A stretch of 64,000 nt of DNA from Betaproteobacteria bacterium (GTDB taxonomy: Bacteria; Pseudomonadota; Gammaproteobacteria; Burkholderiales; SG8-39): contig JACPYS010000001.1 of NCBI GenBank assembly GCA_016195915.1, positions 1 to 64,000 on the forward strand, written 5' to 3'. Each line of letters opens with the position of its first letter. Positions within the stretch are counted from its first letter, which is position 1. The position numbers were made by a program, and so were the translations under genes. The notes under the pieces were generated by a model. It made no database searches. It was given only the letters and a program-made list of their open reading frames with translations, and was not told where the DNA came from. Positions 54,849 to 63,654 of this stretch are shown here, one piece after another.

Positions 54849-55795
54849 GGCACGATCTCGGTACCGGCGCGCCCTGCGAGCCCGGCGGCGAGTTTCTCGA
54901 GGGACGTGATCAGCGCGCGCGGCCCGCCTCGCTCGATAAAGCGCAGCGCTGCCGTGATTTTCGGCCCCATACTGCCGGGCGGAAATTGCCCGTCGGACAG
55001 GTGTTTGTGCGCTTCCGCCGCTTGCATTCGATCAAGAAACTTCTGCGCCGGCTTGCCGAAATCGATCGCGACGCGCTCGACACCAGTTAGCATCACCAGC
55101 GTTCCCGCACCGACGTCCGCGGCGAGCAGTGCGCTGGTCATGTCTTTGTCGATTACGGCCGGCACACCGTGGTGGCGCCCGCGTTCGTCACGCACCACAG
55201 GTATCCCGCCACCGCCCGCCGCGATCGGGATCACGCCCGCCGCGAGAAGGGCAATGATCGCGGGCGAATCGAGGATCTTGAGCGGCGCGGGGGAGGGCAC
55301 GACGCGGCGGTAGCCGCGTCCGGAATCCTCGGCGAAATCCCATCCGGTCTCGGCTGCGATGATCTTCGCGTCCGCTTCGGAGAAAAACTTGCCGATCGGC
55401 TTGGTCGGATGGGTGGAGGCCGGGTCACGGGGATCGACTTTAACCTCGGTCACGATCGACGAGACCCTCTGCGTCATTCCGTGCATCGCCAGCACGTTGG
55501 CGAGGCTCTGCTGCAGCATGTAGCCCATGCCGCCCTGCGAGTGCGCGACGCAGACATCCATCGGCATCGGCACCAGTTCGCGCGCGGTGCGCGCCATGCG
55601 AAACAGGATGTTGCCGACCACCGGTCCGTTGCCGTGGGTGATGACGACGCGAATGCCGGTCTTGATGACCTTGACCAGGTGCTCGCAGGCCTCGGCCATG
55701 ATGTCGAGTTGTTCCTGCGCGGTGCCCTTGATCGAAGGCGGGTAGACGGCGTTTCCGCCGAATGCGACGACGATGAGTTTCGGGTCGAACGCCAT
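54845..55795 (-). CDS. Carbamate kinase
   Basis: This 316-residue amino-acid-kinase-fold enzyme transfers phosphate from carbamoyl phosphate to ADP, giving ATP, CO2 and ammonia. Family motifs are VVAFGGNAVYP, THGNGPVVGNI, AAGGGGIPVV and IDKDMTSALLA. The ATG at 55795 (MAFDPKLIVVAFGG) is chosen over a longer frame. It sits between fdrA (13 bp) and allH (4-bp overlap), the E. coli ybcF/AllK position, so it drains the carbamoyl phosphate made by AllFGH. Confidence 0.92.
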   Translation of the reverse strand: MAFDPKLIVVAFGGNAVYPPSIKGTAQEQLDIMAEACEHLVKVIKTGIRVVITHGNGPVVGNILFRMARTARELVPMPMDVCVAHSQGGMGYMLQQSLANVLAMHGMTQRVSSIVTEVKVDPRDPASTHPTKPIGKFFSEADAKIIAAETGWDFAEDSGRGYRRVVPSPAPLKILDSPAIIALLAAGVIPIAAGGGGIPVVRDERGRHHGVPAVIDKDMTSALLAADVGAGTLVMLTGVERVAIDFGKPAQKFLDRMQAAEAHKHLSDGQFPPGSMGPKITAALRFIERGGPRALITSLEKLAAGLAGRAGTEIVP

Positions 55796-55808
55796 CGTAG
55801 CGAAGCGA

Positions 55809-57347
55809 TCAGCGACCGGCGACGATGCGCGCGGCAAGCCGTGCTGCCGCGCTCGAGTTCGGCGCGAGCACCATGCCGGCGCCGCGCAACCTGGCGGTCT
55901 GTTCCGCCAGGTCCTGCGGATCACCGTCGGTTCCGCAGACGAATCCGATCACGATCACGTTGCGTCCATCCCTTGATGCAATGGCTCGAGCCTTCTCCAT
56001 AGCAGGCGCAAGTTCACCGGCCGGATCGGAATTGGCGCCGTAGCCAAGTACCACGTCGAGGACGACGACCGCGACCTCCGGATCGCGTGCTTCCTCGATC
56101 AGGCGCGCGGCGCGCGCCTGAAAATCGATCATGGGATGCGGGCGTCCGACGGTGAATTCATCGGCGCCGAGGTCGATCGCGGTGTGCTCCCGGCTGGCCG
56201 CGCCATGCGGGAGGGCGTACCGTTCGTCGATGGGCGCGTTGGACCACGTCGCGATGCCGGAATTCTTCATCACGAGTTGCGCTTCGGTGCAGTAGGTGCC
56301 GCCGGAGTACAGGCCGCGCCAGAAGCGTTGCGCGGCGGCAAGTTTCGCGATTTCGCCGTTGACGGAATCGTCCGCTGATACAGATGCAATGCCGGGTGTG
56401 TCACCGCGCGCGAGCGCGACCGCAACGGCCGCTGCCTGTTCGAGCGTTGCAACCGGATGAACACCGCCGCCGCTGTCGGGTTTCTCCCCGAGAAACAGCA
56501 CCACCACGGGTTTGCCACATGTGCGCGCAGCCGCAAGAGCGCGGACTGCGACCGGCGTGGAAGGCGGCTTGGAGACGATCACGATGACGCGCGTGCCGGC
56601 ATCGCGCGCCAGAAGATCGATACCTGCGAGCAGCGTCACTCCGCCCACCTCCTCGTAGGCATCCCGGCTGCCTGTGCCAATCGCGTGCGACACGCCTTCG
56701 CCGAGTTCGTGTATCCGGACGCTGACTTCCTGCAGCCCGGTACCGGATGCGCCGACGAGGCCGATCGAGCCTCGCCGCACCGCATTGGCAAATCCCAGCG
56801 GCACCCCGCCGATGATCGCCGTCCCGCAGTCCGGCCCCATGACGAGCAGGCCCTTCCGGGCGGCGAGTCGCTTTACCGCCCGTTCCTCTGCAAGCGGCAC
56901 GTTGTCGCTGAACAGGAACACGTGGAGTCCGCGCTTGAGTGCTTTCAGCGCCTCGGCCGCGGCGTAGGGTCCGGGAACGGAAATTTGCGCAAGGGTCGCG
57001 TCTTCCAGCCGTTCGAGGCCCATGGCGATCGAGCGCGGCGCAATCTCCGTGCGCTCACCGGAAGGAGTAGCGGCGTCATGCCCTGCGAGGAGCTCTTCGA
57101 TCTCTGCGAGCGCTGCCGCGACTGCGGTCTGTTCGCCCTCGACCAAAATCATCAGGTCCGCCGGCGCTGCCTCGGCAATCTCCGGCGCAAACAGCCTCGC
57201 CTGTAGCAACATGTCCTTGTTCGCCGGTGTCCCCATCAGCAGCGATACGCGCGCGAGCCCATCGCGCTCTCCGACCGACTGCGCAATGCGCATGAGGGCG
57301 ACGGAGTCTTTGTAGAAGTTCTTCCAGATGGTAGCTGCGATCGGCAC
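55809..57347 (-). CDS. fdrA: FdrA/AllF, acyl-CoA-synthetase-like carbamoyltransferase subunit
   Basis: This 512-residue protein has the FdrA layout: an N-terminal helix region with SVLMGTPANKDM-like sequence, a CoA-binding-type Rossmann segment (GPDCGTAIIGGVPLGFANAV, GLVGASGTGLQEVSV) and a succinyl-CoA-synthetase-like C-terminus (VVVLDVVLGYGANSDPAGEL). The GTG at 57347 is chosen because GGAG precedes it by 6 nt and the N-terminus then aligns with E. coli FdrA; the frame is open further up to 57641. It starts the allF-K-H-G operon. Confidence 0.88.
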   Translation of the reverse strand: MPIAATIWKNFYKDSVALMRIAQSVGERDGLARVSLLMGTPANKDMLLQARLFAPEIAEAAPADLMILVEGEQTAVAAALAEIEELLAGHDAATPSGERTEIAPRSIAMGLERLEDATLAQISVPGPYAAAEALKALKRGLHVFLFSDNVPLAEERAVKRLAARKGLLVMGPDCGTAIIGGVPLGFANAVRRGSIGLVGASGTGLQEVSVRIHELGEGVSHAIGTGSRDAYEEVGGVTLLAGIDLLARDAGTRVIVIVSKPPSTPVAVRALAAARTCGKPVVVLFLGEKPDSGGGVHPVATLEQAAAVAVALARGDTPGIASVSADDSVNGEIAKLAAAQRFWRGLYSGGTYCTEAQLVMKNSGIATWSNAPIDERYALPHGAASREHTAIDLGADEFTVGRPHPMIDFQARAARLIEEARDPEVAVVVLDVVLGYGANSDPAGELAPAMEKARAIASRDGRNVIVIGFVCGTDGDPQDLAEQTARLRGAGMVLAPNSSAAARLAARIVAGR

Positions 57348-57477
57348 GGTGTACTCCGGAGCGGGCTGCGAGTTTACATTGTTCGTCACCAGCGTCGGAT
57401 CGGCGGCCGCACCGATGGCCGCGATCCGCAAATCAAAACCAACCTTGGATAGTGAAAACGGCGTGGTGGTTGTTGCG

Positions 57478-57510
57478 CATGATAACGTGAGTCGATATAC
57501 TGTTATCATG
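57478..57510 (+). promoter_or_regulatory. Antitoxin operator/promoter over the start codon
   Basis: Perfect 9-bp inverted repeats CATGATAAC (57478-57486) and GTTATCATG (57502-57510) flank a 15-bp spacer. The right arm contains the antitoxin ATG. A -10-like TATACT lies at 57496-57501, predicting a start at ~57508. This is the expected layout for autorepression by a ribbon-helix-helix antitoxin. Confidence 0.7.
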
Positions 57511-57732
57511 ATTCGAACGCAAATCAGCCTGACGCAAAACGAGTACCAGGCGGCCAAGCGTGAGGCGCGGCGCCTCGGAATATCCATGGCGGAATTGCTG
57601 CGCCGTTCCCTCCGGACGCTGATCCCCGGCGATTCGTCCAAGCCATGGATGCGCTATGCGGGGATGGTTGAATCCGGCGATTCCGAGTCCAGCCGGCACG
57701 TCGACGAAATCGTTTATGGCCACAAGGCTTGA
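57508..57732 (+). CDS. Ribbon-helix-helix antitoxin of a VapBC pair
   Basis: This 74-residue protein has a short N-terminal beta strand (IRTQISLT) and two helices (EYQAAKREARRLG, SMAELLRRSLRTL) of a ribbon-helix-helix DNA-binding fold, then a tail that would wrap the toxin (VESGDSESSRHVDEIVYG). No ribosome site precedes the ATG, and the predicted transcript starts on it. It overlaps the toxin gene by 17 bp. It should repress its own operator and neutralise the PIN toxin. Confidence 0.85.
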   Translation: MIRTQISLTQNEYQAAKREARRLGISMAELLRRSLRTLIPGDSSKPWMRYAGMVESGDSESSRHVDEIVYGHKA

Positions 57733-58129
57733 GGCATACGTCGATACATCGGCGTTCATCGCATTCGTCGACCGCTCGGATACACACCATCCCCTGTTTC
57801 GCCGCCTGTTTTCGGCGCCGCCGGCCATCGTCACGACGACCCTGGTCGTTGCCGAGGGACATGCATGGTTTCTGCGCCGATACGACAGGGCCCGGGCGCT
57901 GCAGTTTCTGGCGATGATCGAGGACATGACGCCGCTCGATCTTGCGCCGGTGGGAGCGGCCGAACAGGCGGGCGCGGCGAGGTTGTTGAGAAGGTATTCC
58001 GACCAGGATCTCACTATGACCGATGCGGTGGGGCTCCACCTCATGCGGGAGCGCCGGATCAAGCGCTGCTGGTCGACCGATTTTCACCTCGGGATCGCCG
58101 GTGCGTCGCTGGTCATCGACGAACACTGA
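57716..58129 (+). CDS. vapC: VapC-family PIN-domain ribonuclease toxin
   Basis: This 137-residue protein has the PIN acidic residues: the D of YVDTSAFIAFVDRSD, the E of VVAEGHAW, and the Ds of LTMTDAVGLH and WSTDFHLG. It cuts RNA when the antitoxin is lost. The start at 57716 (MATRLEAYVDTSAF) lies within the antitoxin gene in another frame. The pair sits between fdrA and the oxidoreductase gene; 114 bp follow without a gene. Confidence 0.88.
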   Translation: MATRLEAYVDTSAFIAFVDRSDTHHPLFRRLFSAPPAIVTTTLVVAEGHAWFLRRYDRARALQFLAMIEDMTPLDLAPVGAAEQAGAARLLRRYSDQDLTMTDAVGLHLMRERRIKRCWSTDFHLGIAGASLVIDEH

Positions 58130-58243
58130 TGCGGGGCTATGCGCGCCTGGCACCGCCTCTCTCTATCAGACGGCCCGGCGATGCAACATCAAAGCACCGC
58201 GACGCGACGAGCGAGCGCGACCTGAACGGTGATCGGCAGGTGC

Positions 58244-59233
58244 CTAGGCGAACCGCACCACTGCCCGCCCGCGGTTGTTACCCGCGATGACCTGCCCACA
58301 GTACTCCATCAAACCATCGAATGGGATTTCGAAGCAGATCTTGTCGAGGTGCCGGGGCCGCAGGTCGCCGCCGCGCGCCATGCGTGCCCACGCGCTGCCG
58401 CGTGAGGCGACAGGGTGGTTGCCGTTGATGCCGGCGAGGGAAACCGAGCGCAGGATGAATGGGTAGATCGAGCTGGTGAACGTTTCGCCGGCGGCATTGC
58501 CGAACGCGCACACGACGCCGCGCTTTTTCATCGTGCGCAACAGCGCGTCGAGCGGCTTGCCACCGACTGCATCGATCGCTCCCGCCCAGCGTTGCTGTTC
58601 CAGCGGCTTGTCGCCGGTGGCGATCGCGTCGCGCCCGATGACCTCTGCGGCGCCGATCGATTTTAGATAGCTCGCCTCGCCGGTCTTGCCGGTGCTTGCG
58701 ACGACGGTGTAACCGAGCGATGAGAGCATGTCGATCGCGAAGCTCGAGCAACCGCCCGTCGCGCCGGTCACCGCGATCGGACCCTTGTCGGGCGTAACGC
58801 CGCGCCGGATGAGTTCTTCGACCGCCAGCGCCGAGGTGTAGGCGGCGATGCCCAGGGCCACCACGTCGCGCGCGTCGAAACCCGGCTGTATGGGCATCAC
58901 CCAACTTGCCGGCACGCGCACGTATTCGGCATAAGCCCCGTCATGGCGGATGCCGAATTCCTGTCCGCCCTGCACAGTCACGGTATCGCCCTCGCGGAAC
59001 GAAGTGTGGGTGGACGCGACCACGTTTCCCGACACTTCGATGCCGGGCACGCACGGAAAGCGCTTGATCACGTTGCCGATTCCACTCACCGCGCGCGCGT
59101 CCTTGTAGTTGACCGCCGCGAACCGGGACTTGATGACCACTTCGCCCGGATCAAGGTCGTCGAGCGTTTGCGCGACGATCCGGCTGACGCGTTTGCCGCC
59201 CTCGCGGTACACGCGCATGGCATTGAAGTTCAT
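58244..59233 (-). CDS. YhdH/AcuI-type quinone oxidoreductase
   Basis: This 329-residue medium-chain dehydrogenase/reductase lacks the catalytic-zinc cysteine pattern. It has the GroES-like start (VNYKDARAVSGIGNVIKRFPCVPGIEVSG) and a Rossmann NADPH site (VTGATGGCSSFAIDMLSSLG). YhdH/AcuI proteins reduce acryloyl-CoA or quinones. It is the last gene of the run esterase - Bug receptor - CoA-transferase - oxidoreductase, starting 17 bp after the CoA-transferase stop. Confidence 0.85.
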   Translation of the reverse strand: MNFNAMRVYREGGKRVSRIVAQTLDDLDPGEVVIKSRFAAVNYKDARAVSGIGNVIKRFPCVPGIEVSGNVVASTHTSFREGDTVTVQGGQEFGIRHDGAYAEYVRVPASWVMPIQPGFDARDVVALGIAAYTSALAVEELIRRGVTPDKGPIAVTGATGGCSSFAIDMLSSLGYTVVASTGKTGEASYLKSIGAAEVIGRDAIATGDKPLEQQRWAGAIDAVGGKPLDALLRTMKKRGVVCAFGNAAGETFTSSIYPFILRSVSLAGINGNHPVASRGSAWARMARGGDLRPRHLDKICFEIPFDGLMEYCGQVIAGNNRGRAVVRFA

Positions 59234-59250
59234 TGATCGGTCCCCGTTGC

Positions 59251-60471
59251 TCAGTTCTGGATGACAGCGCCCGAGGCGACGAGTGCATCGATCTCGGCGG
59301 TCCCGAAGCCGAACAGGGCGAGCACTTCGCGGCTGTGTTCGCCGATCATCGGCGGCGGACGCCGCACGCGCGACTGCGCATCGCGGTCGCCGAAGGCCGC
59401 GCCGGGCATGCGCACGGTGCCGGCCTTTGTGTGCTGCATTTGCACGATGGCGCCGTTATGCGCGAGTTGCGGCGATGCGAGCACCTCGTCGTATTCGGCG
59501 ATCGGCCCGCAGATGACGTCGGCCTCCTCCAGCAGTGCCTGCCATTCGGCACTGGTTTTCTCGGCGAGCCGGAGCGAAACCTCGCGCGCGAGGCTGGCGC
59601 GATTCGCGACGCGTTGCGGGTTGGTCGAAAATTCCGGGCGGGTCGCGAGCGCCGGGTCGCCGATCACCCCGCAGAACGCGTTCCACCGGTCCTCGTGGTA
59701 GGCGGCGACCATGATCCAGCCGTCCTTCGTCGGATACGCCTCGTTCGGCGCTGAATAGGGCGCGGCGCTGCCGCTGCGCACCGGCAGCTCCCCGCTCGAG
59801 AGGTAAGAAGCGATCGCCGACTGCTGCAGCATCAGCGCGCTGTTATACATGCTCATGTCCAGATGCTGGCCGCGGCCCGTCGCGTCGCGCACGCGCAGCG
59901 CGGCGAGTATCGCAGTGGTGGCGAGAAATCCGGTCACCATGTCCGCGGCTGGGATCTGCACCTTCATCGGAGGCGCGCCTTCGCTGCCGACCTGGCTCAT
60001 GAGGCCGGAGACCGCCTGCACGATTCCGTCCACCCCGGGCTTGTCGCGCCAGGGTCCGCTCTGTCCGTAGGCCGATATCGAACAGTAGACGATGCGCGGA
60101 TATTTCCGCGACAGGGCTGCATATCCGAGGCAGAGCTTGTCCATCACGCCCGGACGAAAGCTCTCCAGCACCACGTCAGCCTGCCCGGCCATGCGCGTCA
60201 CGATAGCGGGGCCGCTGGAGTTCTTCAGGCCGATCGCAAGCGAACGCTTGTTGCGATTGAAGCTCATGGACACGACAGACTCGCCGTGCTGCCATGGCGG
60301 ACCGAGCTTGCGGCCGATGTCACCGCCGGGCGCCTCGATCTTGATTACCTCCGCTCCCATGTCGCCGAGCAGCATGCCGCAGGTGGGTCCTGCGCCGACC
60401 TGGGCGAAGTCCAGCACGCGGATTCCGGACAGCGCGTCGTTCAGCGTTGCCGGCGCGTCATTGGCGGCCAT
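59251..60471 (-). CDS. CaiB/BaiF-family CoA-transferase
   Basis: This 406-residue type III CoA-transferase moves CoA between carboxylic acids. N-terminal IRVLDFAQVGAGPTCGMLLGDMGAEVIKIE and SFNRNKRSLAI are family hallmarks; the catalytic Asp is probably in PAADMVTGF. The ATG at 60471 (MAANDAPATLNDALSG) follows the Bug gene by 5 bp. Substrate is unknown; with the Bug receptor it suggests uptake and activation of an organic acid. Confidence 0.92.
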   Translation of the reverse strand: MAANDAPATLNDALSGIRVLDFAQVGAGPTCGMLLGDMGAEVIKIEAPGGDIGRKLGPPWQHGESVVSMSFNRNKRSLAIGLKNSSGPAIVTRMAGQADVVLESFRPGVMDKLCLGYAALSRKYPRIVYCSISAYGQSGPWRDKPGVDGIVQAVSGLMSQVGSEGAPPMKVQIPAADMVTGFLATTAILAALRVRDATGRGQHLDMSMYNSALMLQQSAIASYLSSGELPVRSGSAAPYSAPNEAYPTKDGWIMVAAYHEDRWNAFCGVIGDPALATRPEFSTNPQRVANRASLAREVSLRLAEKTSAEWQALLEEADVICGPIAEYDEVLASPQLAHNGAIVQMQHTKAGTVRMPGAAFGDRDAQSRVRRPPPMIGEHSREVLALFGFGTAEIDALVASGAVIQN

Positions 60472-60476
60472 TTGGG

Positions 60477-61469
60477 CTACTGCTCGAGCTTCAGCCCGAT
60501 GTCCGCGATCGACTTCTTCCAGCGTGCGATGTCGCGCTTCATCAGTTCGGCCATCTGCTCGGCATTGAGGTAGCTCACATCGAAGCCTTGCGCAGTGAGG
60601 CGATCTTTGGTCTGTGGTACCGCGAGCGATCTCTCGATCTCGGCGGAGATTCGCTCGACGATGTCTTTCGGCGTTCCGGCCGGCGCGAGAATCGAGTACC
60701 ACAGCGGTACCTCGAACCCCGGCAGCGCGGCTTCGGCGATGGTCGGAACGCCCGGCATTGCCTGCGAGCGCTTCGGCGTCGTCACCGCGAGCGCGCGCAG
60801 TTTGCCGGCCTTCACGTGCTGCTCGAGCGAGGCCATGGTGCCGATCGCCGTTTGCACCTGTCCCGCGAGAAGGTCCGCGATCGCGGGTCCCGTGCCTTTG
60901 TAGGGGATGTGCGTCACCTGCACACCGGCGGCGTGGTTGAACACCTCGTAGGCAATATGCTGCGGCGTGCCGTTGCCCGGCGTGCTGTGGTTGAGCTTGC
61001 CGGGGCTCGCCTTGGCGAGCGCGATCAGCTCCTTCACGCTATGTGCCGGCACCGTCGGGTGTACGGCGAGCACCATCGGCACCGAGGCGGCCAGCGCTAC
61101 CGGAACGAAGTCCTTCTCGATATCGAATGGCAGCCTGGCATAGAGCCACGGGTTGATGGTCACCTGGTTGGAGGCGATCAGGATGGTGTAGCCGTCCGGC
61201 GCGGATTTCGCCGCGATGTCGGTGCCGATGTTGCCGCCGGCGCCGCCGCGGTTGTCGATCACCACGGGCTGGCCCAGAAGCTCGCTCATCTTCGGCGCGA
61301 GCGCGCGTGCGAGGATGTCATTGCCGCCGCCGGGCGGGAAGGGCACGATGAAGCGGATCGGCCTGTCGGGAAATTTCTGTGCGTGGGCGACGGGGACGCA
61401 AACTATCGCTGCCAGCGTCGCGGCCGCCGCAAACAGTGCGATTGATCGCCGCAATTTTGTTTCTCCCAT
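60477..61469 (-). CDS. Bug/TctC-family tricarboxylate-type receptor
   Basis: This 330-residue periplasmic protein has a signal peptide (RSIALFAAAATLAAIVCVPVAHA) and the family sequence FPDRPIRFIVPFPPGGGNDILAR, with GGAGGNIGTD. Bug proteins bind organic acids and are greatly expanded in Burkholderiales. No tctA/tctB permease is nearby, so it is an orphan receptor. The ATG at 61469 (MGETKLRRSIALF) gives a normal signal peptide. Confidence 0.93.
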   Translation of the reverse strand: MGETKLRRSIALFAAAATLAAIVCVPVAHAQKFPDRPIRFIVPFPPGGGNDILARALAPKMSELLGQPVVIDNRGGAGGNIGTDIAAKSAPDGYTILIASNQVTINPWLYARLPFDIEKDFVPVALAASVPMVLAVHPTVPAHSVKELIALAKASPGKLNHSTPGNGTPQHIAYEVFNHAAGVQVTHIPYKGTGPAIADLLAGQVQTAIGTMASLEQHVKAGKLRALAVTTPKRSQAMPGVPTIAEAALPGFEVPLWYSILAPAGTPKDIVERISAEIERSLAVPQTKDRLTAQGFDVSYLNAEQMAELMKRDIARWKKSIADIGLKLEQ

Positions 61470-61480
61470 TTCAGGGGTCT

Positions 61481-62143
61481 TCAGAGCGTCCTGCCGAGCC
61501 AGTCCGCGATCGCGGCAATTTCCTCGACACAGACCGAGTGTCCCATGGGGTACTCCCGCCACTCGAGCGAGTAGCCGAGCGCCTCGAGCGCCGAGCGCGA
61601 GCTTCGCGCGCGTCCGATGCCGATCATCTCGTCCTGCTGCCCATGCACCATCAAGATGGGCAGACCGGCATTTGCCGGGTTTCGCTCGACCTCGACCGTG
61701 CCCGCGAGCGGCAGGTAGGTCGAGAGCGCCATGATCCCGGCAAGCCGCGAGGGACAGCGCAGTCCGCAATGCAGGGCGATCGCGCCGCCCTGGGAGAATC
61801 CGGCCAGCACGATGCGCCGCGGCTCGACGCCGCGTGCGCCCTCGCGCCCGATCAGCCCATCGAGGCGTTGTTGCGAGGCGCGAATGCCGGCCGCGTCCTC
61901 CTGCCGGCCGTCGAGCGCCACGATGTCGTACCAGGCGCGCATGCTTGCGCCCATGTTGATCGTCACCGGCCGGACCGGCGCGTGCGGAAACACGAAGCGT
62001 ATGGCAAGGCGCTCAGGCAGCGCGAGTTCGTCCACTATCGGCTCGAAGTCGTGCCCGTCCGCGCCCAGCCCGTGCAGCCAGATCACCGCTGCATCCGGCT
62101 GCGCGCCGGTCTCGAGCTCGATCGTCTCGGGCAACTGCTGCAT
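61481..62143 (-). CDS. Carboxylesterase, alpha/beta-hydrolase (phospholipase/carboxylesterase type)
   Basis: This 220-residue serine esterase has the triad S117 (GFSQGG), D171 (HGQQDEMI) and H202 (YPMGHSV), and WLHGLGADGHDFEPIVDEL near the oxyanion hole. It is cytosolic, without a signal peptide. The ATG at 62143 follows the CRP-like gene by 5 bp, so they are co-transcribed. Substrate not known. Confidence 0.9.
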   Translation of the reverse strand: MQQLPETIELETGAQPDAAVIWLHGLGADGHDFEPIVDELALPERLAIRFVFPHAPVRPVTINMGASMRAWYDIVALDGRQEDAAGIRASQQRLDGLIGREGARGVEPRRIVLAGFSQGGAIALHCGLRCPSRLAGIMALSTYLPLAGTVEVERNPANAGLPILMVHGQQDEMIGIGRARSSRSALEALGYSLEWREYPMGHSVCVEEIAAIADWLGRTL

Positions 62144-62148
62144 CGGGC

Positions 62149-62832
62149 TCAGGCCTTCGCTTCCGAAATCAGCATACCCGCGTGCAGGTAGATCATGCCG
62201 GAACGGACCTCGATGTATCCCGAACTCTGCAGGTGCTTCATTACCCTGCTGACCGTCTCGCGCGAGGCGCCGACCATCTTCGCGATGTCCTGCTTCGCAA
62301 GCCTCTTGGTGATCACTTTCTGTCCGTCGACGGTTTCCGCCATCTCCATCAGCAGGCGCGCGACGCGCCCGAAAACGTCCATCAACGCGAGACTGCCGAT
62401 CTTGTTGTCGGCCTCGCGAAGACGTTTTACGAGCACTTTCATCACGGCTTCCGAGATTTCGCTGTTCTCGGCCAGGCACTTCTTGAATTCGGCCTTGGAA
62501 ATGATGACCAGCTCGCAGGGCTCGATCGCAGTCACGGTCGCGGAGCGCGGCGCGTCATCGATCAGGCTCATCTCGCCGAAATATTCGCCGGCGGAAAGGA
62601 TCGCGAGGATCACTTCGCGGCCTTCTTCGTCGCTCATCATGACCTTGAGGCGGCCCGACACGACCAGGTAGAGGGCGTTGCTGGGGTCGCCCGCGGAGAT
62701 GACGGTGGTGTTGTGCGGGAAGGATTTCCGCCCCGCCGCGCGCGCAAGCAGAGACAGCTGTTCGTCCGGCAACATGGAGAACAGCGGTACATTCCGCAGC
62801 ATCAGCGTCGATACACTGGGTGGACCGGCCAT
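62149..62832 (-). CDS. CRP-like cAMP-binding transcription regulator
   Basis: This 227-residue protein has a cyclic-nucleotide domain with the phosphate-binding cassette GEYFGEMSLIDDAPRSATV, where the Arg and Ser of PRSA match CRP R82/S83. The recognition helix SRETVSRVMKHL keeps the CRP Arg-Glu-x3-Arg that reads TGTGA. So it is likely a real CRP. The ATG at 62832 has GGGGGAAG upstream. It leads the operon with the esterase, Bug, CoA-transferase and oxidoreductase. Confidence 0.88.
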   Translation of the reverse strand: MAGPPSVSTLMLRNVPLFSMLPDEQLSLLARAAGRKSFPHNTTVISAGDPSNALYLVVSGRLKVMMSDEEGREVILAILSAGEYFGEMSLIDDAPRSATVTAIEPCELVIISKAEFKKCLAENSEISEAVMKVLVKRLREADNKIGSLALMDVFGRVARLLMEMAETVDGQKVITKRLAKQDIAKMVGASRETVSRVMKHLQSSGYIEVRSGMIYLHAGMLISEAKA

Positions 62833-62867
62833 GGCGCTTCCCCCGATTCGTAGTGCAGACAAAGCAC

Positions 62868-62873
62868 ATTATC
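62868..62873 (-). promoter_or_regulatory. Possible -10 element of the crp-like operon
   Basis: On the minus strand this is GATAAT, 5 of 6 matches to TATAAT, 36 bp before the ATG. The -35 region is weak. Confidence 0.35.
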
Positions 62874-62977
62874 GCAAATGAGACGCCTGACTGCAGTGAA
62901 CAGATACACACTTCAAACCTCCGGTTGCAGATTCGACCGGTCGGGCTATCCTGCTTTCGGACGCGAGGGAGGGACGA

Positions 62978-63445
62978 ATGAACGGCCAGGCGGAACACGT
63001 GCAGAGGAACGAGGCGGCTCGGGAGGCTTCGTCGAACTCCGGATCGGACATGCGCGCCCTCATCGGGCTGTCGTCGCAAATCGCGCGCAAGGGGTATGGG
63101 GAACCCGTCATCGAGTTGGCCCTGCGCCGCAAGGGGGTTGCCGGGGACGTCGCCCGGCTGGTGGCGGTCTCAGTCGTGAGCTGCCACGCGGCGATACTGG
63201 CGGCCGAAGGGAACGCCAGGCTCTCGCGGCAACCGCCTTCGGGTGCGCGTCGGAGCGATGGCACCGAGCAGCGCACTGCGAAGGCATCGAGGCTCGCTCT
63301 CGCCAAGATCATGAGTTTTCTCGTGTTTGTCGTCGCTGGCGCCGGCGGCGGCGCGATCCTGGGTTGGGATTTCGGGTTCGAGAGGGGAGTCGAGGACGGA
63401 TTTGAGTGGATCGTCCGGGTTGCGCAACAGTTGATTTCGCAGTGA
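62978..63445 (+). CDS. Hypothetical protein with one membrane helix
   Basis: This 155-residue protein is not recognised. A polar N-terminal part (~1-105), with LIGLSSQIARKGYGEPVIELALRRK, is followed by one helix (~108-130, IMSFLVFVVAGAGGGAILGW) and a short tail. GAGGGAGGG lies 5-13 nt before the ATG. It is divergent from the crp-like gene; the 145 bp between could hold promoters for both. Confidence 0.65.
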   Translation: MNGQAEHVQRNEAAREASSNSGSDMRALIGLSSQIARKGYGEPVIELALRRKGVAGDVARLVAVSVVSCHAAILAAEGNARLSRQPPSGARRSDGTEQRTAKASRLALAKIMSFLVFVVAGAGGGAILGWDFGFERGVEDGFEWIVRVAQQLISQ

Positions 63446-63654
63446 TCCCGATCAGGCGAGCGCGTTCTCGAGATATGTGCGGGGAAGCCTTCGTCAGCGG
63501 CCCGTCAGCAACTACCAACAATTTGTAACAGCATCGCGCGCCGGGTGAACCTAGACTTCACCGCGTGTATTTCCATTCCTCGAATGGTGAATGTAGCGCG
63601 CAGATTGATCGCGCCGCTTCCCGATTCGGCCGCGCGCCTGCTGGACGCGAGGCG

